DNA of 64,000 bases from Opisthocomus hoazin (Eukaryota; Chordata; Aves; Opisthocomiformes; Opisthocomidae): assembly GCF_030867145.1 (NCBI RefSeq), contig NC_134422.1, positions 15,014,531 through 15,078,530 of the forward strand, read 5' to 3'. Below the pieces are notes generated by a model that had not been told where the DNA came from, did not search any database, and worked only from the letters and a program-made list of their open reading frames with translations. The position numbers and the translations under genes are program-made. This document shows positions 12,011 through 27,000 of the stretch, one piece after another; the stretch's first letter is position 1; the number at the start of each line of letters is the position of its first letter.

Positions 12011-15000
12011 AAGATCCCATGCCCGTTTTTTGTAAAGGGCATATAAAACTAAAGGCCGGTGTTTTCATGCCCTCACCAATTAGTAGTATTGCAGTCCATC
12101 ATGCATCAACGGGGTTGTTTTTGAATAGCCCTTTGCTCCAGAAGAGCCAGGTGTCAGACAAGAGGTAGACCCTAACCTCAAGGGCCGAAGCAGACCAAGC
12201 ATAGGTGAAGATGAATGACTGCATGAGGTAGGAGCCAGGAGTGCTGACATGACGCTGCTCTGGCTCCTGTAGGTCCGCACGCATCATCACAAATTTATGT
12301 CTCTGAGGCACAAATCTGTGCATCTGTTAGGCTGGTCTGACTGATGCCTTTCACACACGAGCTGTAAAACTGCCAGACTTGCCCCTGTGCAGGGTCTTTA
12401 AGACCCTGGTACCAACTGTATTCACCCGGGCAGGATCATTAAATTACTGAGTGCACTCAGTACAGGATATTTAATAAGAGCATGAAAAAGCTACCGAGAA
12501 ACAGAGATCATGACCCTGTTTCTGCTAAACCAGTTTAATTTTAAAATAAAAAACTCTGAAGAAAAATTTGAAGGGACCTGTAAACATGGATAGCATGGCT
12601 CATCAGATTAATTACAGGACAGAGTGCATTTCAGATATTGATCTGGGTCTGGAAAGGATTTAATAAGATTAGTTAGGAGTTACTAGCACAAGATGGAGAT
12701 ATTCATCTAGTTGATAGCTTTGCTGAAGTCAGGGTACTTACACTAGACAGAAGTGCAGCCTTTTGAAATCCCCAAGCAGAAACAACCACGAGCTTTACAA
12801 ACAGTAAATCAAGCCTCAGAGGAACTGTTATCTCTTTGCACATATAGGAAATGGGAAAATAAAGGCTCTTTGCCCCACTGTTTTAAAGGTGGTTGATGGG
12901 AAGCCTTCAAGCACAGCAAATTTTAGGAGGAGAAAACCTACTCACAGCTCAGTGAATCCACCAGGCATTAGATCAGGTCACAAGCAAACTTCTGCTCCTT
13001 ACCCGAAAAGGGACTGTCTTGAAATGGAAAGTCACTAAAATTGCCATCATGGTTGGTACAAGTTAGCTCCTTTTTTGGTGCTTCCTGAAAAGGGAGTTGA
13101 GTTTGAAATGGTTTCAAAGATAGACTAATAATTTCAGCCTGAAGAGTCACTGCTCACACAGGATCCAGGCACCATGTGGAGACCTTATGCGGATGCTGCT
13201 TGGATTGTGCTACCCTTCACATTTCTTCTGCTTGCTGCCAAGTTCTGATAAAAGTGAACTATTTCAGAGGGAAATCAATTATACGTTGCTTGAGAGAGCA
13301 AGGACTCAGCTTTCTCTCCCCATCCCCTTGCTCACTAGGCCTTGGTGGTGTTTATGTAAGGTTGTACATTTTTACAAATACCTCTTTGCAAGAAGCAAAG
13401 CTGAGGGTCACAGGATGTCAGTGGAAGTCTCTTTATGCGGTCTCCTAATGCTCTAAGAAAGTCTGCTTCAGTATAGCTGCATTGATGCATGCAAAACTGG
13501 TTGCATCATCGAGACTCCGTCTCACACTCAGCATATTATTGCTCTGAGATACGTTTGGATACTGGTTGTTGCTTGCGCAGGTCTTGATATGCGAAGATGT
13601 AATCTTTTGATTGTGACAGTCCGTGCTCCAAGGAATAATCAAAGGGTGTCCTGAATGAGCATGTGGGGGTGGTTTGCACTGATGAGAAGTTAATTTGATA
13701 TAAAGAGATGCTTCAGCATGCTTCAGTAATTCACATTGCAGGCTGATTCAATCCCGGGCCCCTTTTTCTGTTGAGAGTGTGTCACCAAAATTTCCAGCAT
13801 TCCATATCAGCCATGCCCCTTTAGAAAATAGAAGCTACCAGCTCATTTAAAAACCAGCTGTCAAGTAATGTCAGTTTTTACTCAGACCGCAGCCAAGATC
13901 CAAATCAGCAAGACAAGAAATAAAAGGCTCTGAAGTGGGCTGCTAGCTGTGACCTATTCATTCCCCTCAGCTATGCAAAGATCATGAGCAGTTACATGAT
14001 CTGAGAGCCTGAGCAGCATTTCGCAAGCAGAGAAGCCACAGAAAAGAGAAATCCAAGTGTCATGACTTGAGGCATTTGAGGAAATATAATAGAGTATGAA
14101 GAAAATTCAGTCACTTGCAGAAAGAAAATAATTTCTGGGTCACAGGAACAGAGGGTCCTGGTTCATCCATGGGTTGTGGAAAGCGATCTGAGCCGTTCGT
14201 GAGAGATTTTCCTTTTTTCTGCCACTGGATGATGGCATAACCAATTGAGTGCATTGCGCTGTTGCCTAGAGGTAGAGATCCACGAACAGGAGTGGGAAAT
14301 CTAAGACTTAAGAGCAGAGTTTCTTGGCGTGTGATGACACGCAGGTGTTGAGTTTTAAAATGTTGCCATTAAAAGAAAAAGCTCTGAGGAAAGCAAAAAG
14401 GGACACAGCAGACTGAAAATAAAATACATGGAGAGTACAGACTCAGACACAGAATAAAGGGATTTAAGGAGCTGACACATCACGTGCACTTCAGTGATCA
14501 GAAAAAAGCTACAAATAAAAGCAAGTATTCCTTTGTAACCTGTACTTTTCTTTGGGAGTGAAGGAAAAAAAGCACCTGACTTTCAAGTGTATTGGGGGAA
14601 AAACATCTGATTGTGTTCCTCTCTTAAGAAATTAAACTAACAAGGGATTTAGATTTGAAAGGAAGAAAGAAGATCCTCTTTGCTTTCAGATTAAATACCC
14701 AACAATGGCACTTCTGCTTGGAATGCTTAAGATCTGTGGAAGGGCTCACATGTATGCTAAATCCACAGGAGTTACATCTTGGAGGCTGAGACTGCACAGG
14801 CTGGGTGAACACCGGCAGTCGGGTTCCCCCTCCTCCCCAAAATCTCCTCTCCTCCTCCCACTCCCTTTTTCAGCTTTGATGTGAAATCACCATTTCCAGG
14901 ATGTGTTCTTGGAAGCTCACAATCTGATTTTGGGGGAAATCCTCCAGCCGTGATAAGCTGTTTCCACTGATATTTCAGTTTCATTTTTGTGCTGGGAGCA

Positions 15001-18000
15001 TCTATAGAAGATTTACTTGCCAGTTTTCATGCCACTAAAAAGATAAGGAAAATATCACCATGACAAAGGTCAATTTATATTCCTTCCATGCAGAAGATAC
15101 AGGATAGGGTGAAGTATGGCATATCAAAGCTGTTTGATTCTATGTGACAAATCTAAATGTTTTCTCATGGTGGAATAATCTCAATATATAAATGAATGAG
15201 AAATAGCAAGAGATCAATTTGAATAGGTTCAAGTCTCCTAGTCCCTATTAGCATTCCAGAAGAGGCAATAGGAAGACCAGCCCCCTAAACCAAATGTGTC
15301 TGGAGAGTAAACTAGGAAAAGAGGTTGCAAAGACATACCTAAACAGGGATTTCCTATTTGCTTTTTATTGTATTAAGGATAACTGGCCCCAGCCTGAATT
15401 TTTCAGGTATGCAAGATTTCCAGTGAAGCTACCGAGAGTTTTCTGGGGCAGGGAGGAGGGAAAAGTCTCAGTTGCACCTTGGTGTCTGGAATCACTCCAC
15501 CTGTGCCTGGAAAGCGTAAAGCATCTTGGCCATATTCTGTTATACTTGATGGAAAATCTTCTCAACTGTAAAAAACTTTGCAGTGTTAAAAAATACATCT
15601 CTGATGCAGTTTTTCATCTGCTTACTAGATTTAAAAAAACACTTAGAAAAGCTAAGTGTCCCATTTCAATATAGACTACTTATTCATATCTCCTGATTGC
15701 AAAACAGATATTTGTGTGGCTCGGCAGGGCTTTCATCCTGCTCCATACCTGCCTATTTGAACCAGTTTGAACTGAGACTAGATTCTCACAGCTTGGGCGT
15801 CTCCTTCACACATTCCCAAGCTTGGTCACCAAAACCAGTTGTGAGGTCTGTAAACTGTCCTTTGCTCTTGTTTCCTCATGGACCATCCGAGAAGTCTATC
15901 ATCCTGCTTTCAGAGCAGCGTCTCCATTAGGAAACGTGGATCCAAACTGGTCAACAGCAGAGCCAGAGAAGACACAAGCCAGCACAGTAAAAGCAGGCAA
16001 CTGAGCCACTCAAGAACCCAAAGTTGAACACTCACTAGGTGTTGGTGATGCCCATATGGGTCCTTCTTCAAGGCAACTCTTCAATGCAAGCGCTATTGCT
16101 TGTGCTGTTCATATCTGGATGGACCCTGCTTAAAGATGTCAATGGGAGACACCATCAGACTATAATCGGGACCTGAAGGATTTGTCATAGTCCTGGGGCT
16201 GGTTGAACAGTGATCAGAAAAGCAGGGTTTCTTTCCTCCAGAAGTATCCTTTTCTGTTGAAAAAGTGTGTGTGTTTTGTGGGGGGAACCCTCAGAACAGT
16301 TTTTGTCAAGAATTCTCATGCTTTCAGTGCACACCTTTAATATATTTAACCCCAAAAATTTCCAGGGAAAAAACCACCAAAGTTGGTGAGAAAAACATCT
16401 CAAGAGATCCTCCTGGCTGTCTTTCTCCCCTCTATCACATGAAGAGTGGGAAAACAATGAAAGGTGCTTTTCAGACAGCTGTGATGGTGAATAACCTGCA
16501 AGGGGCATGGGACTTTAGGAACACAGAAAAGGCTTGTTGTTTTACTCCCTACCTACATCTACCTGTCTGGGAAGCCAGCTGTAGCATCTGTCCACCTTTT
16601 TTGTTGTCAAATAACACCAGCCTTTAAGGTACTCAGTAAGATGCTGGGTTTGGACACTGAAGAGTAAGCAAGCACTGCATGAGCTAATTTGAGCAGTGAG
16701 GAGAATGGACCAGGAGATCCTTGCTTCCAGCTGTTTTGTTGTGTGCTGGCTCATTCACTTAATGATTTATAATTTGTTGCTGGTGAAGCAAACCAGAGCT
16801 CCTGCCCATTGCCGACACATGAAGAGCGATGGGGAAAAGCCACCTCTGTAGGCGGCCTGTGACAGACCTTCCCATTGCTGCTTCTAGCTTTGGAGCATAT
16901 TTGCAACACACTGCTAAAGGCCAAATTTGACACCATCTTTCCTTTTAAAGAGGCTTTAAAGCAATTTTTTTCTATTCAGCAAGTATCATCACTTTGAAGA
17001 AATTCAGTGCTCAAATTCAGCTTGTAAAATTAATCTCACTATTTCCCCCAACCCCTGTTACCAGCTGGAGCAAAATATCCATGCTGTTTTCTTGATTAAA
17101 AGATTGTTGCAATCTTCAGTGAATGAACAACTGTTCATGAGGGTAAAATTGAAACAATCCCTGATGTGAGCACATGAGCTGTTACAAATATTCTGTGCCG
17201 AGCTTTCGAAATAATTATAGCAATCCTGCATAATTCAGCTCAGACTTTATTGTATTCCACATCAAATCATAACCAATAATGGTTATTTCTAAAATAGCAG
17301 TATTCCTTCAGTACAACTCACCCAAATAGAATCAGTACTCTCAGTGTTTTTTGTCCTCTGTGAAGAAATGCAGTGTAATTTACGGCTACACAGAAAATTG
17401 GCCCATTGATACAGTCTTATTGCTGGTACCATGAATAACAGGCTCTGCTGTCAGAGATTCACCTAGTTAAAGACAGCTGGTGTTTCATGCCTAATACACT
17501 AGTGACAGCCCAAGCCTTCCAGCTGCTCTCAGACTACACCCCAGAGACATAAATGCTTCTGTTTTTTCAGCTCTGGTCCTGATCTTGCACACAAAAGCAG
17601 CTCTGCCAATGGCCACAAGCTGGATCCTAACAATTCATAAGAAAAAGGATCAGGTTAGAGGACCGTGTCCTGAGATTTGGCTGTACAAAGAAAAGGAATG
17701 AAGAATTATATAGCAAAGGAGAAAGATCAAATTAAGATGGATTTAAATAGACTTAAAATGCTGTCAGATACAATTGTACAGCGTAATGCTCAATTGGACA
17801 AAGGTCAGAAGCCTTGAAAAATAATTAGCAGACTTTGGACTGATGAGTATGGAGTCTGAGGAACAGGATCATGAACTGAAGGAGGTAATCCTCTTATTAG
17901 GTTACCAAGTTGTTGGTGGAATTATTGGGTGAAAGTCCAGCTCATGAATTGATGTGTTCAAATATTCCTCATTAACAGGAAATTTTATCCCTCTGAAGTT

Positions 18001-21000
18001 TATCCTAGCAGGGAATGGCAGTACTTGAACAACTTGCTGAAAACAGAAGCTGGAAATGTTTCACAAAAGGAATAAGGCAAAGTATTCTAAACCAAAGTCA
18101 GTATTTATCATTGGACCAAGTCTCTGGTAGAAGTGCTGGATTTTGTCCCATTTGTGCTTTTGTATAGAAACAAGATGCCTTTGTACAAGATCTGAAAAAA
18201 ACCCCACAGTTTTTGACCTTAAAATAGAGGAAAAAGTTAGTAAAATTAGGATCATCTGAAATACAATGTTGTTCCTTCATGAAAGACTTCAATCTTGAAA
18301 TAGGTTTTTGTCTTCCACCAGCTACAGAAGTAAAGCTTCCAGGACTCCACAATCCCGAGGAGAGAAAAGAAAGATGCCCCACAACAATTAGTATGCCAAA
18401 GCCTGGGGCTGACCTGCAATATGGAGCTCTGATTCAATCCCTTCTCTGTCCAAGCTGGTAAAAAGTTATCGATCTCCTTTTTTTGTATCATATAGATGCT
18501 ACAAAGAGGTTTCTTTAATGTGAGCAACAGTTATCATACTGAAATTATCAAATTAGTAACAAATTCATTGATTACATGTATTAAAATAATTTCCATTACA
18601 AAGAAATCCATTTCAGTTTTGAGGAAATGGGAAAGGGGGAAATGCGAAGAGATTAATCTGCAATTCCGTGGTGTATTAAAAGGCTTGTGATGTGCAGGTG
18701 ATCGTAATACTTGAGCTAGTAGGCAGAGACTTTCTTCTTCCCAGCTTTAGACATCTAGGAAGTAAGATTTTATTAATGAGCTTGGTGAAGTTTACAGGGA
18801 GATACACTACTATGAGCTTTACAGGGAAAGTTGAAAAACCAAAACCCCACCAGACAGGTAGCTCTCCTTCAGTCTGAAGTAAAACCAGAGCACTACGTGG
18901 GGTTTCCTGATTGACCATTTAGTTATCAGTAAACATGCAAGGAAGGAATTGCCTTCAGCTTGAAGGACACACTGAGGTTTTACAGAATCAGGATCCAAAA
19001 CAAGACTAATCAAGTCTGTCCAGTAACTCATTAGCAGATACGGTGTGAAAGTGTTTGTGCTTGCTTCTCCATCGTGGGACAGCTGTGCTCTTTGGATCAG
19101 GAGGGATTCCCAGGGATTTTCATCTCTGGATCAGGCCCTACACATTAGATTTTGCCACACTCCACAGGCTTTGGAGGAGATAAGCCAAGCTCCTGAATGT
19201 GGATCATACCATCTACAAAGCACGAGTCGCATCCTGAAGCCATTCCAACCCAACAGGCACCGGGGCAGATTCTGCCAACCCCAAGGCACTCGGTCAGAGA
19301 CTAGAGGGCTTAATTCCACAGATTAATTAGTTATGTAAACTCGGGTCTTCTTGCTTTTTTAGCCTGAAACAAGACCCCTCGGTTTTTCTGATCCAAAACG
19401 CGAGCAAGTGAGGCCGCTGAGCGGAGAGCCCGGGAACAACAGCCTGCGGCCCAGGGCATCTTGCAGGCTGCTCCCCGGTCAGCGGGAGGCTGGGAACTGG
19501 TACCACCATTTCAGCAGTCACTGGAGCTTCCTGGGGCCAGGCCAAATACCAACACGATCACACAAGTGTTCACACAGGCAGCAGTAACACCGCTGACCAC
19601 CAGACGAGCATGCTGAGATCCTGCTTAAGTTCTGTACAGAATAAATGACAAACCTTGATCCCCTTGTCCGGCAGTGTAAGCACTGTAACCCTCTTCCTTC
19701 CATGCTCCAAGCCACCTTCCTTCATGCTAGCTCAGTGCTCTGGCCAGCTTAAGATTAGAGTTTATTCAGTGTGACATTATAGGACACAGCACCGACTTTT
19801 ACATCTCCTTTGTGGGTGGTAAGCATCACTATGCTGTTACCAGGGAAAAGACTTTTCAGCACCTTCTGGTGGTGGGAATATGAAAGGACCTTGGCATCTG
19901 CATGACTTGGGGGAAAAGATGCCTTCTCATTCACTGGTAACTGGAACAAAGTGATTTTCTAGAAGAACGTGGAGTAATATACTTAGTTGTTCTGAAAAAA
20001 AACAACCCAGACATCAGTATTAGTTGCCAAGAAGCTGAAACAATACCCTGATGTCTGACATTTTTTAAATACCTGGCTGAAGTATCCTGCAGAGATATGT
20101 ATCACCTATTTTCTTATCCCTGATTTTTGTTTCCTTTGCTACACTGGCTCTTCTCACTGCAAGCTGTGACAAGAACTTGCTGCTAATTTGTCCTGCCACC
20201 ATGAATCCGAGATGGCACAAAAGGCAGGATGATAACCATCTCAGACCAAACCAAAGATTTTTGTCCCACACAGTTTTTCCAAGGCTACAATGTTTTCAAA
20301 CTCTAACCATGTTAAAACTGGTTGCAAACGATTATTTTTTTTTTCAGACAGATCTGTGTAGCACACAGGGCATTTGCAACAATGCTACTAAAAAGAAGAG
20401 CATGCTCTGACAGAGGATTCAATTATTCATGTGTTCACCAGTACAGCACAGGCAGGCTCACAGCCCTCAGAGCTGCCACCACATCACCGGTGCCGTCCAG
20501 CTGCGATGTCTGTCAGTGCGTCTGCTGGATGCACTGCACCCTTCTGCTAAGAAAGGCCCCAAATTTTATTTAACAAAAAGCTATGGAAGTCCAAGGAGGA
20601 AAGTCCCCAGGTTTGGAGAAAGCCAGCTCAGCTACCAGGGACTTCATGGCCTGCTCCTGCAGGCACTCGGGTCTGTCACTGCCGTACCAGCTCCTTCCTC
20701 TCGGGAAGATGCCTGTCAGGAGGCCAGCTCATGAAACATTTACTCTGCATCAGTGTCACATACTGTGAACTTTTCTATCCCAATCTATGAAAAATGCAGT
20801 GTGCTTCCCTGCCTACAGTTAAAGGGAATAATTTTGCAGCTAGCCAGTTAACCTTTTCTTTCCCACCCTCCACCTGAAGATGGCTCCCTGCAGCTTTACC
20901 TTAACTCAGAAGGAACCCAAGTGTTTAAGACAACTTGCAGTAGCAGGGCACTTCTGTTGGGTGAACTTCCTTCAGAAATGACTGGACTGATAGCAGTTTC

Positions 21001-24000
21001 TGTGAGCCATGAAGCAGTGAAAGGGACACTAAAGGTCTTCAGCTGAAGCCTGGGGCATAGCTGTGTCCTTTGGAATGCATTTGGGAGGGGCTGAGGGAAG
21101 GTGAAAATGATGTGTCCTCTCAGACATCTCTGAAAAGGTCTTCTTGCTGGGTCCGTTTTACCATTAGTAAGAAGAGGCACCCAAGTTTGTCATTCTGCAT
21201 TTCCCCTCTAAAACGGAGATTAGTCAAAGGACTCAAGATCTTTACAGGGAATTGCTAGATGGGATGAGACCAGGTCTCCTGTGTCCCACTAGATTAGCAG
21301 CACAAACCACTGCAGACAGAAAGCAGGCCCTGGTGGGTTGGTAGGCTGTAGTTTTCCAGCTGAAGGCTTAATGATCATGCAGTGAGAGGCAAGAAGAGGT
21401 TATAGACCATACAGTGTTAGTAAGGTATTTTTTATGGGTAAGGAAGCTTACTTAAATTCTGCTCTGCCAATTTCTAATCTAGCTGGAACTTGCTATCCTA
21501 ATGTCTCAGGTCTCATCTTTGAATGGGGTAAAATACTAATTAGTGACTATATTTAGGAACCTCAATGGAAAGCAAACTGCCAGGTGCTGCAAACACGCAG
21601 AGCACAGAAGCCGTCCCTGTCTGGGTTACTTTGAATGAGAGCTGCCCTGGTCAAGGACAATCTTGTATTACATGAGTGCACACTAACAGAGACCACCCAT
21701 GTCTCTGGTGAGGTCTCTAACTCACAATGACAGCAAAGGACAAGAAGGACTGCCCATTGTAAGACTAAAATGCAAAGGACCCCTGTGAACCATACACTAG
21801 TTATTCTGTTGGTGCTGTGCCACTGAACACTTCTGAATTTGCTCAAGAGAAACTGTGCATCTGTGAAGCTGAAGCCAAGTAGCGAGCAAACATCCCCTCA
21901 CTGCCAGAATCAAAGTGGTACTGTCCTCCAGGTGTGAGCCAGAAAGTCAAGACATCCAACCTCATCCTGTTATATGTTTAAAAGTTAAAATTAAGTCTGC
22001 TATGGTTCTTAGCACTCAAATTTGTTCATATTTAGGAATTAGGCATTTCCCACCCCCCAAAAAAGTTTTTAACCATTAGTTCATTAACTGTTTCGGGCTA
22101 TCGAGTACTAATTTACATGCAACTTAACACTTGTTACCCCTAAAGATTATAGTGCTATTGCAGCTATCATGACCCTTGGACACAAACTACAAGCAAAAAA
22201 CAGAAGTCTAAAGAGCTTAGGGCTGCTTGAGAACCATTCCCCCCCCCCCTTCCCGATAACATATAAAGCCTTTAAAATGGCCACAGCAAAACTGCCTGAG
22301 AGCCAGGGTGGTGAAACAATAGGTTCAGCTCCTACTTTGAAAAGTGATGTCTGCAGTACAGACTACAGCTGACTGAACTCACTTAGAATTGCACTCAGGA
22401 GGGTCAGGCAGTGGGGTGGGATGGGAGCTTAGGCACCGCAATTGGAGTTGCTAAGGTGGAAGCGAACCAGCCGTGTTTTGTGTGAAGGAATCTGCAATTC
22501 AAACAGGAAGGAAAATTCTCTTTCATCAGAAACTTCAAAGTGGTTTCCAGTAGTCTCATTGACTGGCTTATTGATTCTGCCTTTTGTTCTCAGAGGGAAA
22601 TAAAAATCCAAGAGAGGTAGCTTGCCTTAAGAAACAAAAGGCTGTACTATGGGTCTCATTTAAATTCTCCGTGATTATTCATTATTTGGCAGCTTGTTTC
22701 AAAGCATGTCTTGAGCTATTTTATACGCCTTCATTTCTAATGCTGTCCACGATTATCCTGTAAGGTCCTGATCTCCTAACTCAAAGCTTTGCCCGTGCAA
22801 CAGAACTCAAACGAGCCTTTCTGTGATTCTTAAATGTTTTAACAGCAAACTCTGATGGGTGGCTGCAAGTACAGCAAGTACTCCACGCCAGCCCTTGCTG
22901 CATCCCACTACCTTTCATACAGCCTGGAGACAGCTTGTTCAGGTGTGTACAGAGCATGAAAAATGGGTACCAAGTAGTATACAGGAAGACTATGGGCATA
23001 TTCCCCTCTTCATGTTCTGCACAACAGTCTCCAGTTCTGCTGGGTACCCAACTGCAGGTTTACTGTTCTCTTGCCTCTCAAATATGACAGAGGTGTAGCT
23101 AGAAGAGTTCAAGCAGGTAGCCCTTAGTCAGGTGAATATGACAGCATCTCCTACCTCTTCCAGTATCTTCCTCATCTGGCCCAGACATTAGAATAGATCC
23201 CCTATGATTACCCCATTTAACACAGAAAAGCAAGGTCATCTGTGGATTTTTTTTCTTGATACTTTCAGACTCAAAGGGAATTTCCACTTTGCTTGTGCAG
23301 GAAGGTGAGTATAAGAGTAAGTTTTCTACCCATCTGTCGCACATAGAATGGTGATTTATTCAACAAGTGTCTGGGAGAAGTCTAAAGCAAGATGAGAAGG
23401 TGTTTTGGTCCAGAGAGGGACCCGATAGTGTTACCTTCAGATCCCATTCAATGCTTATGAGAGCAGTAGTAGAGAAGTGATTTGGAAGTGCAAGGCAGCT
23501 CCTGAGAGGTACCTACTCCCAGTATAACCCTAGATCATCTCTGATAACTAAGTTGATTTATTAAAACCACCAGTACAGAGTAGTTTGGTGAAAGACAGCT
23601 GTAAATTTTGCTCAGTGGCAGCTTAACTAGTATCCCCTATGACAACATTCAAGTATCTTCATATACCTATTCATTAATGTTTCACCCCCCCATCCATTCC
23701 AAGCCTTCAATCAGGAACTGAAGTTACATTTTCAGCCTTGTAGTGGTTAAAGTAGGTGCATGAAGGTCTTAATTGCACCCTCCTTTGGAAATTATAGAAG
23801 GCCTTTGTAAGACTGACCCCTCCACACTGTCCCTGGGTTAGGAAAACATTGTCTGACTGGGACTTGAATTCAAGGTCTATTCTAGTTGCAACTGGTGACA
23901 GTTTGGTAAGTGAAGCAGCCCAAAGGACCACCTTGTGTGGGAAGGGCAGGGACAGTTTGTGAGGCTCCGACAGCTTGGAGATGACATCCTCCACCCAGCG

Positions 24001-27000
24001 TAACTATTCCTACCCTGGGAGCATCAATGAGAGTACAGAAGTCCCAAAATATTAGTTTCCTAAATGTGGTAATAGTGGCTGTAATTCTAGAAAAATATGT
24101 AGTCAGGAAAATTTTTATCTACAATTATTTGATGGCAAGTTTATCTGTGAGCTGGCAAGCCTCTGAATTTGCTATCGGTGCTGCAGGGCAGCATTCACTG
24201 CATGAAGGTGAGCACAGAGCCTAGCCAAGGGCAGCAGGTAGGATGGGTAACAGCTCCAGTGACCACTTTGCCTGCATTTATTAGAGTTTAGCACCACCTA
24301 ATGTGTAACTGCTTCAACTTCAAGCACTTCCCAGTGCAGGCAGCATGGAAACAGCCTAGCTGGAGCTCAAGAATGCCTGTAGTATCAGTAAGAATTAAAA
24401 TTTAATCCCTTATCTACTCAACTCCTTACTCGTCCCTTACTAGGGGAGAAGAATTTAGGAATAGGAGCAGGTAGCTCTGTTGTGAGCACACCTTGAACAG
24501 TCGAGATGCAGAAGAGCCAGGAGAGCAGGGAGCCCAACCACATTGATGGCGACTGTTCACAGTTCAGACATACAGGAAAGGTCATTTTTTATTCAACTGA
24601 CAGATACATCTGGGAAAAGTTAGCAGCCTTATTTCGACCATTTTCATCCTGAGTATTTGACACTTGTAGGCTTAAACATGACAGATGGCCACTCCAGCCA
24701 TTTCAGGAGCAGCATCTGGCAAGGGGACTTGGAAAGGATTTCAAGACTACTCTGAGTCTGGGATCAGCTCGGGCTCTCCAAAAGCTGCAGGAATTGTCTT
24801 AGAAACAGCTTTGCAGGGCTTGAGAGATGAAGCAAGTACTTGCACTTCTAAATTAAAGCTGCAAGTGTAATTATTCGCAACACCCTGCAGGGGCACGGGG
24901 CTAATTTCCAGAGTCTGCTTAGGAAAGGACTGTTTTATGACAAGTAATTCATTTTAGTTCTAGTGATATTCCTAACTTTTGTTTAGTCTCAGAAAAAATA
25001 TTGGGAAAGTATTGCCTCTAGCAATACTTTGGGGAATCAAAATGAATAAGCCAATAGACAAATTGTCTCCCCTTTTCTCAATTTAAAAAAGTTGCTATTA
25101 CAATTAGGATACACAGACTACAAGGATAACTGATAACTTCAGAAAATTAGAACATTGGAAAGGATTTGGGTTTTTGACGCATTTAGATCTAAATGCACAG
25201 AAGAGAGGGACTGAAGTGCTGCCCAAGTTTGCCAAGGCTCCCTATAGAGTACCTGGAGAGAAGTAAACACCTAACAGATACCGACAACAGCCAGCAATCC
25301 ACCACCTCCTTTTACATGAAGCTCCTACCCTCAGCTGAGCATCTCACCAAATCTTTCTCACAGAGCACAGACAACAAACTCTTTCTGTATCCCTGCTTTG
25401 AGCTGTTGGCCATTTTTTAAAGTTTAGCACTTGGGTCACATATGGTGCAAACAAATGTTTTGGCCTCTGGCCTGGCTAGAAGCTGCCCTTGGCTACAGAA
25501 GCCACTATTTTCTTGATGTACTATATCTAAAAAACAAAGCAGCCTAAAGCTTCCATCTGCTTCTCCCCTGTGACTGGGAGAAGACACAAAGTAGGCCAAG
25601 GCGACAGCTGCTTCTCAAAAGACCTGCAAGGAGTGATGCTGGGATCAGGAAATAAGGTCTTAAGGTAAAAAAATCATCAGAGTGTCAGGAAAAAGATAAG
25701 ACCCCATCCTGTCCAGCATATGCTGATTTTTCAGAACCACCCCTATAGAAGGCAAGCCTAGCATCATGTAGGCATGCTCGCAGTTTTACTCTGGGTAGGC
25801 ATCCCTTAAGACACCAGGATGCTGTTTTCAGTCACAAAAGCGGTGTTGTGAAAGCACTCAAAGCTCAGTATCCCACTGCCCAGATCCATTTATCTTCACT
25901 TGCTGCCATTCCATGCAGTCAGGAACCTCGGGCAGCTCAGCACAGCCCAATGCATCTCTGGAACATCTGGAAATGGTGTCCTATCCACAGCTAGGGATTC
26001 TCCATCTCATATTTAACAAGTAATCTCCTTTGGGCTTCACAAAGTGACAGAAGTCAGCCTTGTTATGAACATGAAGTAGGCTCTGGGTTAGCTGGGAGCT
26101 GAGCCAGGATAAAGAATGGGGTTTCAAATAAGTATAGAAAGCCTCAGCCATACCACGGTCATTTTAAGTCAGCTTAAACAACAGACCCTGAATAACCCCC
26201 TTGAGAGCACCATCCTCTCTTGACCAAGTGTACTTGCTAGCAAGGTGACTCAGACACAAAAAGGGTTCTTTAAAGGAATTGCTGACCAAGGACTTACAGG
26301 GCTGGGACTTGCAGGTCTCCATTAGTTTGTAAGACTCAGTGACCCAAACTTCAGAGAATTTCCCCCCCCAGTATAAACTCCTAGAGCATATGCTGAAAAA
26401 ATAAAACATATCTATCATATCAGTGCTAACGCTGCATAACATACGGTGTTGTAACAAATAAAAGGAAAGTTTCATCTCTGTTAAGTCCAAAGTCAAGTGA
26501 TTTTTAGCAGTCAAATTAATTAACATCTCTCTAGAGATAATAATCTCTGTGTGCAGTTATGGTTCCCTATATTCCTACCGCTTTAAAAAATTTGATCCAA
26601 CCTAATAGCAGGATAATTAAGGAGTCCCTCAAACATTTAGATCTTGACAGCTCATGGTTTTTACCTAGGTTTCTATAAATATTGTGGTGTTTAAAGGGGC
26701 TAATCAGTTATGATGGACAGCAAGATTTTAAGCGACTTAGCAAACCTCTTTCAGGGACCAGTCTCCTTTGAGATAAAATGCTCTGGACTTCTGTAGTGAT
26801 TGATTTTGGTCACCTTATAAAGTACTTCAGAAAAATCTGTGTCCATGGAGAGCTTATCCTAACTGTAAATAATTTTGTTAAGGGACTAGATGTAACAGAT
26901 AGGAGAAAGCTTCAGCATTTCTTGTTTATACCCCAGAGCAAGCATTTTGAAGTTTCAACCCGGGCTGATTTTTTTTCCCCTTGTAAAACACAAGTGCAAA

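Noticed and set aside
12099..12323. Minus-strand 74-codon frame with a hydrophobic stretch
   Set aside because: Looked briefly like a membrane-protein fragment but no family is recognised and both ends lack splice signals.
15294..15674. 126-codon plus-strand open frame
   Set aside because: No recognised domain, no splice context, AT-rich surroundings; compatible with chance in 64 kb.
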